Below, in pieces: positions 9,340 to 17,272 of a DNA stretch of 33,465 bases. The DNA is from Halomonas icarae (GTDB lineage: Bacteria; Pseudomonadota; Gammaproteobacteria; Pseudomonadales; Halomonadaceae), in assembly GCF_009901955.1 (NCBI RefSeq), contig NZ_WUTS01000009.1, forward strand, positions 1 through 33,465. The letters are read 5' to 3'. Position numbers and translations under genes: made by a program. How positions within the stretch are numbered: position 1 is the first letter of the stretch; every line of letters starts with the position of its first letter. The notes beneath the pieces are model-generated. The model searched no databases. It was not told the DNA's origin and saw only the letters and a program-made list of their open reading frames with translations.

Positions 9340-10588
9340 AATCTCGCTCCGCCCGCTCCAGCACGGTGTCACACAGCAGCTGAGTGCCGATGGCACAGTG
9401 CTCGGGCTCGGCGTATTCGGCTTCGTTGTGGCTGATACCGTCGCGACAGGGCACGAAGAGCATCACCGTTGGGGTGACATGAGAGAGATGAACGGCATCG
9501 TGTCCGGCCCCGCTCATCATGGCCGGGGCCGCAAGGCCGCGAGCATCGGCGGCTCGGCGCAGCGAGGCAATCAAGTCATCATCGAAAGGGGTAACCGGCG
9601 AGTGCCAACGGCGCTGTAGCGACAGCTCCACGCCCTCGGCCTCGGCGGCAGCACCGGCCAGGCGTTCCACCGCGGCATCCAGCTCCGCGAGGCGCTTATC
9701 ATCGGTGTGGCGCAGATCGAGCTGCAGGCGCACCTCGCCGGGCACCACGTTGCGTGAGGGCTCTACCACCTGGAAGTCCCCCACGGTCAGGCGCGCCGCC
9801 CCCTGCGGGTCCGCCATGACCTGTTCCTTGAGGGACTGGATCAGCGCCGTGGCGGCCAACAAGGGGTCGCGACGATACGTCATGGGGGTAGGTCCCGCGT
9901 GCGCCGACTGGCCGCGCAGGCTCAGGTCGTACCAGCGAATGCCCTGAACACCGGTAACGATGCCCAGCGCATGGCCCTGCTCTTCGAGTACCGGCCCCTG
10001 CTCGATGTGCAGCTCGAAGTAGGCATCGAGCTCCGGCTCTCCCAGAGGCAGATCGCCACCCTCACCGCAGGCGTGGATGGCCTCGCGCAGGCTGATACCC
10101 TGGCTATCGGTGGCGGAGAAGAAGGCCTCCTCATCAAGGCGACCGGTCCATACGCCGCTCCCCCCCATGGCCGGAGCGAAACGGCTTCCCTCTTCGTTGG
10201 TCCAGACGATCAGCGACAGCGGTCGGCGAGTCGTGATGGCGTTATCGGCGAGGGTGCGCAGCACCTCGAGGCCGGCCAGTACTCCCAGCACGCCGTCGAA
10301 GCGCCCGCCGAGAGGCTGGGTATCGAGATGGCTGCCCATGGCCACTGCCGGCAGATGGTTCTCGCGGCCAGGCCGATGGATAAACAGATTGCCGGCCCTG
10401 TCGCGTTGCCAGGTGCAGCCCAGGGACTCGACCCAGTCGAGCAGCAACTGGCGACCGGCGACATCCTCCGGGGTCATCGCAAGACGGCGGCTACCTCCAT
10501 TGGGAGAGGGACCCACCTCGGCCATGCGCATCAGGGAAGACCACAGCCGATCACTGTCGATGGCAGGCGGGACGGTAACGCTAGGCAT
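9338..10588 (-). CDS. M20 amidohydrolase, N-carbamoyl-L-amino acid hydrolase/allantoate amidohydrolase family
   Basis: A 416-residue zinc-dependent amidohydrolase, the usual family length. Conserved blocks are MGSHLDTQPLGGRFDGVLG with H87, D89 and D98, the acidic pair in WTNEEGSRFAP (E132, E133), ELHIEQGPVLE with H194, GQSAHAGPTPM in the lid domain, and MMSGAGHDAVHL and ISHNEAEY near the C-terminus. Members hydrolyse N-carbamoyl amino acids, allantoate, ureidoglycine or beta-ureidopropionate, releasing ammonia and CO2 where a carbamoyl group is removed. No hydantoinase or allantoinase lies in the window, so the substrate may be imported directly. This is the first gene of a minus-strand unit with its own sigma-54-type promoter, followed by a deacylase, a small membrane protein and a symporter. 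Confidence 0.87.
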   Translation of the reverse strand: MPSVTVPPAIDSDRLWSSLMRMAEVGPSPNGGSRRLAMTPEDVAGRQLLLDWVESLGCTWQRDRAGNLFIHRPGRENHLPAVAMGSHLDTQPLGGRFDGVLGVLAGLEVLRTLADNAITTRRPLSLIVWTNEEGSRFAPAMGGSGVWTGRLDEEAFFSATDSQGISLREAIHACGEGGDLPLGEPELDAYFELHIEQGPVLEEQGHALGIVTGVQGIRWYDLSLRGQSAHAGPTPMTYRRDPLLAATALIQSLKEQVMADPQGAARLTVGDFQVVEPSRNVVPGEVRLQLDLRHTDDKRLAELDAAVERLAGAAAEAEGVELSLQRRWHSPVTPFDDDLIASLRRAADARGLAAPAMMSGAGHDAVHLSHVTPTVMLFVPCRDGISHNEAEYAEPEHCAIGTQLLCDTVLERAERD

Positions 10589-10626
10589 AGGACATCTCTC
10601 ATTGATTGACGTTGTCCGAAACCCAT

Positions 10627-10642
10627 AGCGATTTCCGTGCCT
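10627..10642 (-). promoter_or_regulatory. Sigma-54-type promoter of the carbamoylase operon
   Basis: The minus strand reads AGGCACGGAAATCGCT. This has the invariant GG of the -24 element and GC of the -12 element exactly 10 bases apart, and matches the consensus TGGCACG-N4-TTGC(A/T) at most positions. It lies about 40 bp upstream of the ATG at 10588. A sigma-54 activator gene is nearby and an inverted-repeat array lies about 90-115 bp further upstream, as expected for an enhancer. Confidence 0.65.
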
Positions 10643-10729
10643 AAACTGATAAATTCCTTAAATTACATAAATATAGAGCTTATAAGGGCTTGCTGGCACA
10701 CAATATAGGGTACCTGTCTAGCGCAGGGC

Positions 10730-10756
10730 GAGTCGAAATCGAGTCGATTTCGACTC
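10730..10756. promoter_or_regulatory. Enhancer-like array of three GAGTC/GACTC half-sites
   Basis: A perfect inverted repeat with 12-base arms (GAGTCGAAATCG and its complement) around a 3-base centre. It can also be read as three half-sites starting at 10730, 10741 and 10752, each 11 bp (one helical turn) apart. The right-hand 16 bp, GAGTCGATTTCGACTC, recur almost exactly at 9324-9339. Its position upstream of a sigma-54-type promoter makes it the probable binding site of the PAS/sigma-54 activator encoded at 4615-6030. Confidence 0.65.
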
Positions 10757-10851
10757 AGGCAGTTTGGCCAGGCTTCCAGCCACTGCCAATTGGCAATCGC
10801 TCGACCTGCAACTCGACGGTGAGGCATTCCGGTCCGCCGACCCTACATAGT

Positions 10852-10890
10852 CATAGAGGGGGGACTGTCCCCGCATAGAGGGGGACTGTC
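10852..10890. repeat. Short tandem direct repeat
   Basis: Two copies of CATAGAGGGGGACTGTC (the first with one extra G), starting at 10852 and 10874. The first copy runs into CCCC, giving a GGGGACTGTCCCC palindrome. They lie just past the stop codon of the COG0523 gene. There is no open reading frame or T-run, and the function is unknown. Confidence 0.5.
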
Positions 10891-10897
10891 TCGGGCA

Positions 10898-11953
10898 TCA
10901 GGCTGCGCTCACCAGGCAGGCTGTCAGCGCCGCCTCCAGCTGCCGCTCGTCCGGCAGGCTGCCCGCCTCACCAATGACCTCGAGGCGTGAATCGCGGCGC
11001 CAGGCACTATCGGTGAGGGTCAGCACGCCGTCGGCGCGGTTGTAGAGCTTCCAGCCGGCATCGGTAGAAAAGACCCCCTTTACCCTGAGCGGCTGGGGCA
11101 GTTCGGCCAGTACATTTCCCAGTCGATCGAGATCGAAGGTGTCCTGAGGATGCCAGCGCCAGCCGAGGGTCGCATGTCCCAGGGCGCCGCCGGTTTCGCG
11201 TTGCGGCCTGCCCCGCTCGGGTAACGGGGCTTCGAACGCTCCCGGGGCCAGAACATGGCTAGCGGCTTCCCGCAGGCGACGATGAGCCTCGCTGTCGAGC
11301 ACTTCCCGCGTCACTGGCGCTCTTTCACCATCCTCTTCACCCTCCTCACCAGCCATCAGCTGCGCCAGGGGGAGCGCACCACCGGGCGCGTCGAGGACCC
11401 AGCGCTTGGGTGGCCAGAACCCTTCCAGCCACTCGCCTGCGGCGGATCGCTGTGCCGGAGTGGCCAGGTCGGTCATGGTCAGCGCCACCCCGTCGGCCAT
11501 GGCGATCTGATCGCGGAAGGTCTCGTGCTCGCGGGCGCGCGGATCATCCAGGCGGCGGGGATCGAGCAGGGCCACAATGCTGCGCACACCCAGCACCTCG
11601 GCAAAGGCCTCGCCACGCAGCACCTCCAGCAGCCCCGCTGGATGACCCAGCCCCGATGGCTCCACGATCACCCGATCGGGACGATAACGGTGAAGCAGGT
11701 TGACCAGCGTCGCCTGAAGCACGAAGGCCAGCTGGCAGCAGAGACAGCCACCGGGCAGCCCCTTTACCACCAGATCATCGCGGGTCTCGAACATCGTCTG
11801 ATCGATTCCCACCTGCCCGAACTCATTGATCAACACCGCCCAGCGCTCACCGGGCGGCTTCTGCTCGATCAGGCGGTGAATCAGGGTGCTCTTGCCGCTG
11901 CCCAGAAAGCCGGTGATCAGGTGAACGGGGATATTGGCCAGGGGCTCGGGCAT
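10898..11953 (-). CDS. COG0523/CobW-family GTP-binding metallochaperone, probably zinc-related
   Basis: A 351-residue G3E-family GTPase. Walker A GFLGSGKST lies at residues 15-23, and the family's metal-binding CxCC motif at C70, C72, C73 (GGCLCCQL). The C-terminal half ends in the CobW C-terminal domain (RLGNVLAELPQPLRVKGVF onward). Members insert or deliver metals such as zinc, cobalt or nickel. A Zur-type box lies directly upstream and no cobalamin-synthesis gene is nearby, so a zinc-starvation chaperone of the ZigA/YciC/YeiR type is most likely. The ATG at 11953 has AAGGATG 7 bases upstream. The open frame extends further upstream, but that extension covers the Zur box and lacks family similarity. 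Confidence 0.88.
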   Translation of the reverse strand: MPEPLANIPVHLITGFLGSGKSTLIHRLIEQKPPGERWAVLINEFGQVGIDQTMFETRDDLVVKGLPGGCLCCQLAFVLQATLVNLLHRYRPDRVIVEPSGLGHPAGLLEVLRGEAFAEVLGVRSIVALLDPRRLDDPRAREHETFRDQIAMADGVALTMTDLATPAQRSAAGEWLEGFWPPKRWVLDAPGGALPLAQLMAGEEGEEDGERAPVTREVLDSEAHRRLREAASHVLAPGAFEAPLPERGRPQRETGGALGHATLGWRWHPQDTFDLDRLGNVLAELPQPLRVKGVFSTDAGWKLYNRADGVLTLTDSAWRRDSRLEVIGEAGSLPDERQLEAALTACLVSAA

Positions 11954-11980
11954 GGGGGCATCCTTGGGGGTGAATGATAT

Positions 11981-11995
11981 TGTTATAAAATAACA
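11981..11995 (-). promoter_or_regulatory. Zur-type box upstream of the COG0523 gene
   Basis: TGTTATAAAATAACA, a perfect TGTTAT-N3-ATAACA palindrome and a very close match to the gammaproteobacterial Zur consensus. It begins 28 bp upstream of the COG0523 ATG, where a bound repressor would block the promoter. This predicts induction of the gene under zinc limitation. Confidence 0.75.
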
Positions 11996-12008
11996 TAAGA
12001 AACAAGGA

Positions 12009-12021
12009 CTGGGAGGCCCAG
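12009..12021 (-). terminator. Weak terminator-like hairpin after the GntR gene
   Basis: On the minus strand CTGGG-CCT-CCCAG is followed by TCCTTGTTTCTT, a T-rich stretch. It lies between the GntR stop and the Zur box and could separate the two transcripts. The stem is only 5 bp. Confidence 0.35.
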
Positions 12022-12107
12022 CCCGATGCGGGGGCACCCTCTCTACAAATAACGCGTTATGCCTGTCTATGAAGGCCTCGAAGCACCAAAGTTGGCGCCA
12101 TTCTGAA

Positions 12108-12791
12108 TCAAGTAGTCGTTGTGTCAGTGACTTGGTTGCCACCTTCTTCACCTGCCCCACGCGGACGCTCTTGCCAGGCAGTGAGGTGCTGATGAATGAC
12201 CCCCTGGAGCGCCATGGGGTCATCCGCCTCCAGGGCGGACAACATGTCACGGTGCTCTCTCAGGCTACGCTCCACCCCGGCGACCCGGGGCCAGCCCGGA
12301 CCGGCCCCACGCAGCCCCTGCTCACGCAACCAGTTAACCTGTCGCGCCAGGGCCGCGTTGCCGGCCAGATCCGCCAGGGCGCGATGAAAGCCATGGTTGG
12401 CCAACGCCATGGCTTCACCGTCCTGCTCGCGAACCGCCTTCTCAAAGCCCACCATAGCCCGCCGCACCATGGCCACTCCCGCCGGCGTCTTGCGCGCCAT
12501 CATCAAGGGCACCATGGCCTGCTCGATCACCAGGCGCGCCTCGGTCAGCTCCTCACGCTCTCGCCGGCTCCAGTGGCGTACCCGGTATCCGCGATTGGGC
12601 ACGTGCTCGATGCTACCCATCTCCGCCAGTCTTTCCAGTGCCCCACGCACCACGAAGCGACTCACACCGTACTGCTCGGCCAGGGTGTCCTGGCGCAGCC
12701 AGCTACCCGCCGGAAACCGTCCGCCGCTCATGCCTAGACGAAGTCGCTCCTGCAGCCAGGCTATCTCATTGCCACTCGTGCTTTTCAGCAT
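12108..12791 (-). CDS. GntR-family transcriptional regulator, FadR/FCD subfamily
   Basis: A 227-residue regulator with an N-terminal winged HTH (about residues 15-75, LRQDTLAEQYGVSRFVVRGA) and an all-helical FCD ligand-binding domain (about 85-215). The histidines and acidic residues in HGFHRALADLAGN, EHRDMLSALE and HQHL resemble the metal-binding pocket of this subfamily. Such proteins usually sense carboxylates or amino acids. The ATG at 12791 has a strong GGAGG site, whereas a TTG five codons earlier has none. The gene is divergent from the FecA-like receptor gene with 88 bp between the ATGs. It may regulate the receptor, or its target may lie elsewhere; the sequence does not decide. Confidence 0.88.
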   Translation of the reverse strand: MLKSTSGNEIAWLQERLRLGMSGGRFPAGSWLRQDTLAEQYGVSRFVVRGALERLAEMGSIEHVPNRGYRVRHWSRREREELTEARLVIEQAMVPLMMARKTPAGVAMVRRAMVGFEKAVREQDGEAMALANHGFHRALADLAGNAALARQVNWLREQGLRGAGPGWPRVAGVERSLREHRDMLSALEADDPMALQGVIHQHLTAWQERPRGAGEEGGNQVTDTTTT

Positions 12792-12847
12792 GGTTTCCTC
12801 CAGCAAATTCCCTTGCAGATTGGCGCCAATTATATATCATCTGCGTC

Positions 12848-12866
12848 GCTATTGATAATCATTGCC
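12848..12866 (+). promoter_or_regulatory. Fur box upstream of the TonB-dependent receptor
   Basis: GCTATTGATAATCATTGCC matches the 19-bp Fur consensus (GATAATGATAATCATTATC) at 15 positions, with an intact central TGATAATCATT. It ends 13 bp upstream of the receptor ATG. This predicts iron repression of the receptor, and of the transporter genes behind it if they are co-transcribed. Confidence 0.72.
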
Positions 12867-12879
12867 AAAAGGATACGAC

Positions 12880-14940
12880 ATGCATTCCCGGTTTCTGCCC
12901 GCGCCACTTACCCTGGCCATGTTGGCCATCACTTTTGGCGCCTCTACCGCCTGGGCCGAAGAGGACATCACGCTGGACACCCTGGTGGTATCCAGCGACT
13001 GGCTGGGCGCGACCCAGGCGGATCCGCGTACCACCCCGGGAGGACGCCAGTCCCTGGGCGAGGAGACGCTGGAGGCAGGCGAGGTGCGCAACCTCGAGGA
13101 CGCCCTGGCACGGGTGCCGGGGGTGCATGTCCAGGACGAAACCGGCACCGGCATCCTGCCCAACATCGGCGTGCGGGGCCTGTCCCCACGCCGCAGCGAG
13201 CGGGTGCAGATACTCGTCGACGGCATACCGGCAGCCCTGGGGCCCTACAGTAATATCGGCGTTTCCCTGTTCCCGGTGACCCTGCCCACCCTGGAGAGGG
13301 TCGACGTGGTGAGGGGCGGCGCCGCGGTTCACTACGGTCCCAATAACGTCGGGGGCGTGCTCAACTTCGTCACCCGCGGCATCCCCTACGAGACAGAAAC
13401 CCAGCTGCGTGAACGACTCACCGTGGATGAGGCGACCGGCCATCTTCTGACCGACAGCTACCTGCGAGCCGGCGGACAAGTGAGCGAGCAGCTGGGGCTT
13501 CAGGTGCAGGCCAATCTTGTGCGGGGCGAGGCGGGCCGCGAGCATAGCGACACCGAGGTCGACAACTTCATCATCGACGGCGAATATCTGATCGATGACG
13601 CCCACTCCCTGGACGGCCAGTTGCAGTACTACCAAGTCAACGCCGAGCTTCCCGGCGCCCTCTCGCCGGATGCCTTCGAGCGTGATCGCACCGACTCCCA
13701 ACGCCCCCACGATCGCTTCGAGGCCGACACCTGGCGCGGCCACCTGACCTGGCACTGGCAACCCAACGCAGACGTCGACTTCAGCTGGCGCCACTTCGGC
13801 CATCGCAGTGATCGCACCTTCTGGTTCGGTCAACATCTGGACAAGACGACCGACTTCCACTGGGCCGACCCCGCGGCATCCACCACCCACGTAGCCGACT
13901 CCCCCCGCGCCTTCCGGGTCTGGGCCAGTGAGCCGCGACTGGCACTACGCCGCGGCGACCATACCCTGATGCTCGGTGCCCGCTATTTGGAGGAACGCGT
14001 CGACTTCGACGTCAACCGCCGCGAGCAGGCCAGTGGCACCACCAATGAGGTGCGCCGCTGGGACTTCGATACCCAGGCCGTGGCAGCCTACGTCAGCGAT
14101 ACCTGGCGGCTCGGCGACAGCGGCTGGACCCTCACGCCGGGGCTGCGCTACGAGCAAGTCGAGATGGACTACGCGGATGCCCTGGGCGGCGATAAGGACG
14201 ATAACCGCGCCGAAGAGTGGCTACCCGGCCTGACCGTCGGCTATGAGGCCAGCGATGCCTGGTACCTCTTCGCCAACAGCCAGCGCTCCCTTACCCCGGT
14301 GCAGCTGGCCCAAGTCACCAACCCCGGCGACGTTGCCAACGAGACCGCCTGGAACCACGAGCTGGGAGCACGCTACACCGCCGGAGACTGGCAGGCATCG
14401 AGCACCGGCTTTGTGATCGATTACCAGGACCAGGTCGTCAAGCAGCCCGACAACAGCCTCAAGAACCTGGGCCGCACCCGCTACCGGGGGGTGGAGACCC
14501 GCCTGGGCTGGGCGCCGGCCGGAGGGCCGCTCAGTCTGGAGGGAACCTGGACCTGGCTGGATACCGAGCAGCGCGACGGCGAGTATGCCGGTCAGGAGGT
14601 GCCCAATGCACCCACACACCTGCTTAACCTGCATGCCGCCTGGACCCAGGGCGACTGGACCTGGAATCTGAATGGCCGCTATGTGGCCGAGAGCTTCTCG
14701 AATGCCGCCAACACACGCGAGGAGACAGCCAATGGTGGCGCCGGCGAGCTGCCCGACTACTGGCAGGTGGACACCAGCCTGGCCTACCGCCTGCCGGTGG
14801 CCGCCGATGCCAGCCTGACCCTGGGCGTGCACAACCTCACCGACGATGACGCCTACTTCCGCGGCGTGGACGTGAGTCCCGTGGGACGCGTGCCGCTTGC
14901 CGGTCGTGCCTATAGCCTGGGACTGGACATGACCTTCTAG
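12880..14940 (+). CDS. TonB-dependent outer-membrane receptor, FecA-like
   Basis: A 686-residue outer-membrane receptor. A signal peptide ends at AWA (about residue 26), a TonB-box-like DTLVV lies at 33-37, and a plug domain follows with GVRGLSPRRSERVQILVDGI and the region ending in GPNNVGGVLNFVTRGIP, closely resembling the ferric citrate receptor FecA. A 22-strand barrel ends in the terminal phenylalanine. The N-terminal signalling domain of FecA is absent and there is no FecI/FecR pair, so it probably does not signal through an ECF sigma factor. The ATG at 12880 has AAGGAT six bases upstream; a TTG six codons earlier lies inside the Fur box. The ligand is probably a ferric carboxylate or citrate-type siderophore, but this is not proven. 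Confidence 0.9.
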   Translation: MHSRFLPAPLTLAMLAITFGASTAWAEEDITLDTLVVSSDWLGATQADPRTTPGGRQSLGEETLEAGEVRNLEDALARVPGVHVQDETGTGILPNIGVRGLSPRRSERVQILVDGIPAALGPYSNIGVSLFPVTLPTLERVDVVRGGAAVHYGPNNVGGVLNFVTRGIPYETETQLRERLTVDEATGHLLTDSYLRAGGQVSEQLGLQVQANLVRGEAGREHSDTEVDNFIIDGEYLIDDAHSLDGQLQYYQVNAELPGALSPDAFERDRTDSQRPHDRFEADTWRGHLTWHWQPNADVDFSWRHFGHRSDRTFWFGQHLDKTTDFHWADPAASTTHVADSPRAFRVWASEPRLALRRGDHTLMLGARYLEERVDFDVNRREQASGTTNEVRRWDFDTQAVAAYVSDTWRLGDSGWTLTPGLRYEQVEMDYADALGGDKDDNRAEEWLPGLTVGYEASDAWYLFANSQRSLTPVQLAQVTNPGDVANETAWNHELGARYTAGDWQASSTGFVIDYQDQVVKQPDNSLKNLGRTRYRGVETRLGWAPAGGPLSLEGTWTWLDTEQRDGEYAGQEVPNAPTHLLNLHAAWTQGDWTWNLNGRYVAESFSNAANTREETANGGAGELPDYWQVDTSLAYRLPVAADASLTLGVHNLTDDDAYFRGVDVSPVGRVPLAGRAYSLGLDMTF

Positions 14941-14957
14941 GTACGCTCATCGCCCAC

Positions 14958-14989
14958 CGCCCCGTACCTGACCAGCCGCGTGCGGGGCG
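14958..14989 (+). other. Intergenic hairpin between the receptor and binding-protein genes
   Basis: CGCCCCGTAC and GTGCGGGGCG can form a 10-bp RNA stem (one G-U pair) with a 12-base loop. There is no following U-run. It lies inside a 95-bp gap between genes of one apparent operon, where such hairpins often stabilise upstream mRNA or reduce downstream expression. Confidence 0.35.
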
Positions 14990-15035
14990 CTCACCCGTCA
15001 GACTCACCAGTCAGTTCATCGCTATCGGAGACGCC

Positions 15036-16211
15036 ATGCCCTCCTTCCCTCCCCAGCGTCACATACGGCGTCCACCACCCGGCTGGTCATCCCTGGTGGT
15101 GGGGCTGATATGGCTCCTACTATCGGGCAGCGCCCTGGCGGACTCGCCAGGTGCCTCTGACAGGGTCACGGTCACCGACCTGGCCGGCCGGGAGGTCACG
15201 CTTCCCCATGGTGCAAGACGGGTGATCCTCGGCGAGGGTCGGTTGCTCTATACGCTGGCCGCCCTGCGCCCGGAGGACCCCTTCGCGCCCCTGGTGGGTT
15301 GGCGAGACGAGCTCAAGCGCTTCGACCGTGATGTCTGGGCTCGCTACCGGGCACGCTTCCCTCACGCGGAATCTCTGGCCACCTTCGGCAAGGCCGCCAA
15401 CGGCGAGTTCAGCATTGAACAGGCCCTGGCCCTCGAGCCCGACGCCATCGTCTTCGACCTGGCCGCCTGGCCCGCACTACGCGATGGTCCGGCCCTGCCG
15501 GTACTGGAAGCCGCCGGCATTCCGGTAGTATTCGTCGACTTCCTGACCCAACCGGATCAGCACATTGCGCCGAGCGTGCGTCTTCTCGGCCAGCTATTCG
15601 CCGCCGAGAAGCGCGCCGAAGCCCTGCTGACACTGCGCCAGGAAAGCCTTGAGGCCGTAGCGGATCGATTGCCAGATACGCGGCCCAGGGTGCTGGTGGA
15701 GACAGCGGCCGGGCTCCATCCGGAGTGCTGCCGCAGCGTCGGCGACGACAACCTGGGGCGTGTCGTGCGCCTGGCCGGCGGCGACAACATCGCCGCCGAA
15801 CAGATCCCCGGCGTGTTCGGACGCCTGCATCCGGAATGGGTATTGGCCGAAAACCCCGACGTCATCGTCATGACCGGCGGCGACTGGCAGGACCTGAGCG
15901 AGGCCGCGATACCTCTGGGCTATGACGCTTCGGTGAGCGAGGCACGCGAGGCCATGCGCGCGCTGACCGAAGCCCGACTGGGGTGGCCCGAATTGACCGC
16001 CGTGCGCGCGGGACGCGTCCATGCGCTCTGGCACCAGTTCTACAACACGCCCTATCAGTTCATCGCGGTGCAACGCCTGGCCAAGTGGTTGCACCCCCAG
16101 GCCATGGCAGACCTAGAGCCCGAGGCACTATGGCGCCACCTCCACGAAGCATTTCTGCCACTGTCGACAGAGGGGGCCTTCTGGGCGACGCTTGAGGAGG
16201 CCTCGCCATGA
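15036..16211 (+). CDS. Periplasmic substrate-binding protein of a siderophore/cobalamin-type ABC transporter (FecB/BtuF-like)
   Basis: A 391-residue secreted protein with a signal peptide (basic start, hydrophobic core LVVGLIWLLLSGSA, likely cleavage after ALA at residue 35). The mature part begins with VTVTDLAGREVTLPHGARRV, the usual start of class III binding proteins for iron-siderophores and cobalamin. The two lobes are joined by a long helix (about residues 160-215). There is no lipobox cysteine, so it is probably soluble. The ATG has GGAG five bases upstream, and the stop overlaps the permease start by 4 bp. It should carry the ligand taken in by the FecA-like receptor to the permease below. 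Confidence 0.9.
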   Translation: MPSFPPQRHIRRPPPGWSSLVVGLIWLLLSGSALADSPGASDRVTVTDLAGREVTLPHGARRVILGEGRLLYTLAALRPEDPFAPLVGWRDELKRFDRDVWARYRARFPHAESLATFGKAANGEFSIEQALALEPDAIVFDLAAWPALRDGPALPVLEAAGIPVVFVDFLTQPDQHIAPSVRLLGQLFAAEKRAEALLTLRQESLEAVADRLPDTRPRVLVETAAGLHPECCRSVGDDNLGRVVRLAGGDNIAAEQIPGVFGRLHPEWVLAENPDVIVMTGGDWQDLSEAAIPLGYDASVSEAREAMRALTEARLGWPELTAVRAGRVHALWHQFYNTPYQFIAVQRLAKWLHPQAMADLEPEALWRHLHEAFLPLSTEGAFWATLEEASP

Positions 16212-17272
16212 GCCTCGACCCCGCCATCACCACGCCCCGTCTGGTGGCCGCCGATGGCTTCCGCCGCCGCGAAGTTCGCCATCGAGCCTGGCTGCTAGGC
16301 GGCGCCGGCATGCTGCTGGCCGCCTTTCTCGCCGATCTGCTGCTAGGGCCGGGAGGGCACTCTCCGGGCCAGGTGCTCGAGGCCCTGCTGACCCCGGAAC
16401 AGGCCAGCCCTCTCGTCCGCATCACCGTGTGGCAACTTCGCTTGCCCACGGCCTTGCTGGCGGTGCTGGCCGGCGCGGGACTGGCCGTCGCCGGCGCCCA
16501 GATGCAGACCGTGCTCGACAACCCCCTGGCCGACCCTTTCACCCTGGGCCTGGCCTCTGCCGCAAGTTTCGGCGCCGCCCTGGCCGTGGTGGCCGGCATC
16601 AGCCTGCTGCCCCTGGCAGGACACCTCGCCGCCGCCGGCAATGCCTTCGTCTTCAGCCTGGTGGCGGCCGGCATGATCCACTCGCTCAGTCGCCTGCGCG
16701 GCGTGGGGCTCGACACCCTGGTCCTGCTGGGCATCGCGACCATGTTCACCTTCAATGCCCTGCTCGGCTTGCTGCAGTACCTGGCTTCTCCGGACGCCCT
16801 GCAACAGCTGGTGTTCTGGTCACTGGGCAGTCTGTCTCGGCCCAGCGGCCTCAAGCTGGGTCTGATCGCCGCCGTGCTGGCGGGCACCCTGCTGCTGAGC
16901 CACCGGCTGGGCTGGCAGCTGGGCGCCCTGCGCCTGGGCAGCATCCAGGCACAGGCGATGGGAGTGCCCGTGGCGCGGCTGCGCCTCGGTATGCTGGCCG
17001 CCATGGCGCTACTCACCGCGGTGGTGGTGGCGGCTGTCGGAACCATCGGATTCGTCGGCCTCGTGGCGCCGCATATGGCACGCCTGCTGGTAGGCGAGCA
17101 GCAGCGTCACTTCCTGCCGCTCTCGGCACTCTGTGGCGCCACCCTGATGTGCGTCGCCGACCTGTTCAGCAAGCTCGTCGTGCCCGGGCTGGTGCTACCC
17201 ATCGGCATCATCACCGCACTGGCCGGGTTGCCCGCCTTCTTCCTGCTGATCCTGCGTCGGAGGCCATCCTGA
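16208..17272 (+). CDS. FecCD/BtuC-family ABC transporter permease
   Basis: A 354-residue inner-membrane permease with about 9-10 hydrophobic segments. Family blocks include LRLPTALLAVLAGAGLAVAG, QTVLDNPLADPFTLGLASAA and, near the C-terminus, GTIGFVGLVAPHMARLLVG, which contacts the ATPase. It works as a homodimer in import of iron-siderophores or cobalamin. It overlaps the binding-protein gene by 4 bp (ATGA) and the ATPase gene by 1 bp (TGATG), so the three genes are translationally coupled. Confidence 0.92.
   Translation: MSLDPAITTPRLVAADGFRRREVRHRAWLLGGAGMLLAAFLADLLLGPGGHSPGQVLEALLTPEQASPLVRITVWQLRLPTALLAVLAGAGLAVAGAQMQTVLDNPLADPFTLGLASAASFGAALAVVAGISLLPLAGHLAAAGNAFVFSLVAAGMIHSLSRLRGVGLDTLVLLGIATMFTFNALLGLLQYLASPDALQQLVFWSLGSLSRPSGLKLGLIAAVLAGTLLLSHRLGWQLGALRLGSIQAQAMGVPVARLRLGMLAAMALLTAVVVAAVGTIGFVGLVAPHMARLLVGEQQRHFLPLSALCGATLMCVADLFSKLVVPGLVLPIGIITALAGLPAFFLLILRRRPS

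Larger units (their letters stand above)
10589..10897. other. Gene-free regulatory interval upstream of the carbamoylase gene
   Basis: About 310 bp without a credible gene. From right to left it holds the short direct repeat at 10852-10890 beyond the COG0523 stop, the GAGTC half-site array, an AT-rich tract of roughly 50 bp (10643-10690) that could be bent by IHF, and the sigma-54-type promoter. This order of enhancer, AT-rich bend and promoter is the classic sigma-54 layout. Confidence 0.6.

Noticed and set aside
10898..11953. Annotation of the CobW-like protein as a cobalamin biosynthesis enzyme.
   Set aside because: No cob genes are nearby and the upstream box is of Zur type, so a zinc role fits better.
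11954..12250. An N-terminal extension of nearly 100 residues on the COG0523 protein.
   Set aside because: It covers the Zur box and the end of the GntR gene, has no family similarity, and the internal ATG at 11953 has a good ribosome-binding site just before the Walker A motif.
12859..13890. A 343-codon minus-strand frame opposite the TonB receptor gene.
   Set aside because: It is a GC-rich antisense shadow. The plus strand has a signal peptide, TonB box, plug motifs and terminal phenylalanine of a real receptor.
16192..17271. A long open frame continuous with the ABC ATPase that would give a 613-residue fusion protein.
   Set aside because: The upstream part is the permease gene read in another frame. 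It is arginine/proline-rich low-complexity sequence, while the permease frame has intact family motifs and coupled start and stop codons.
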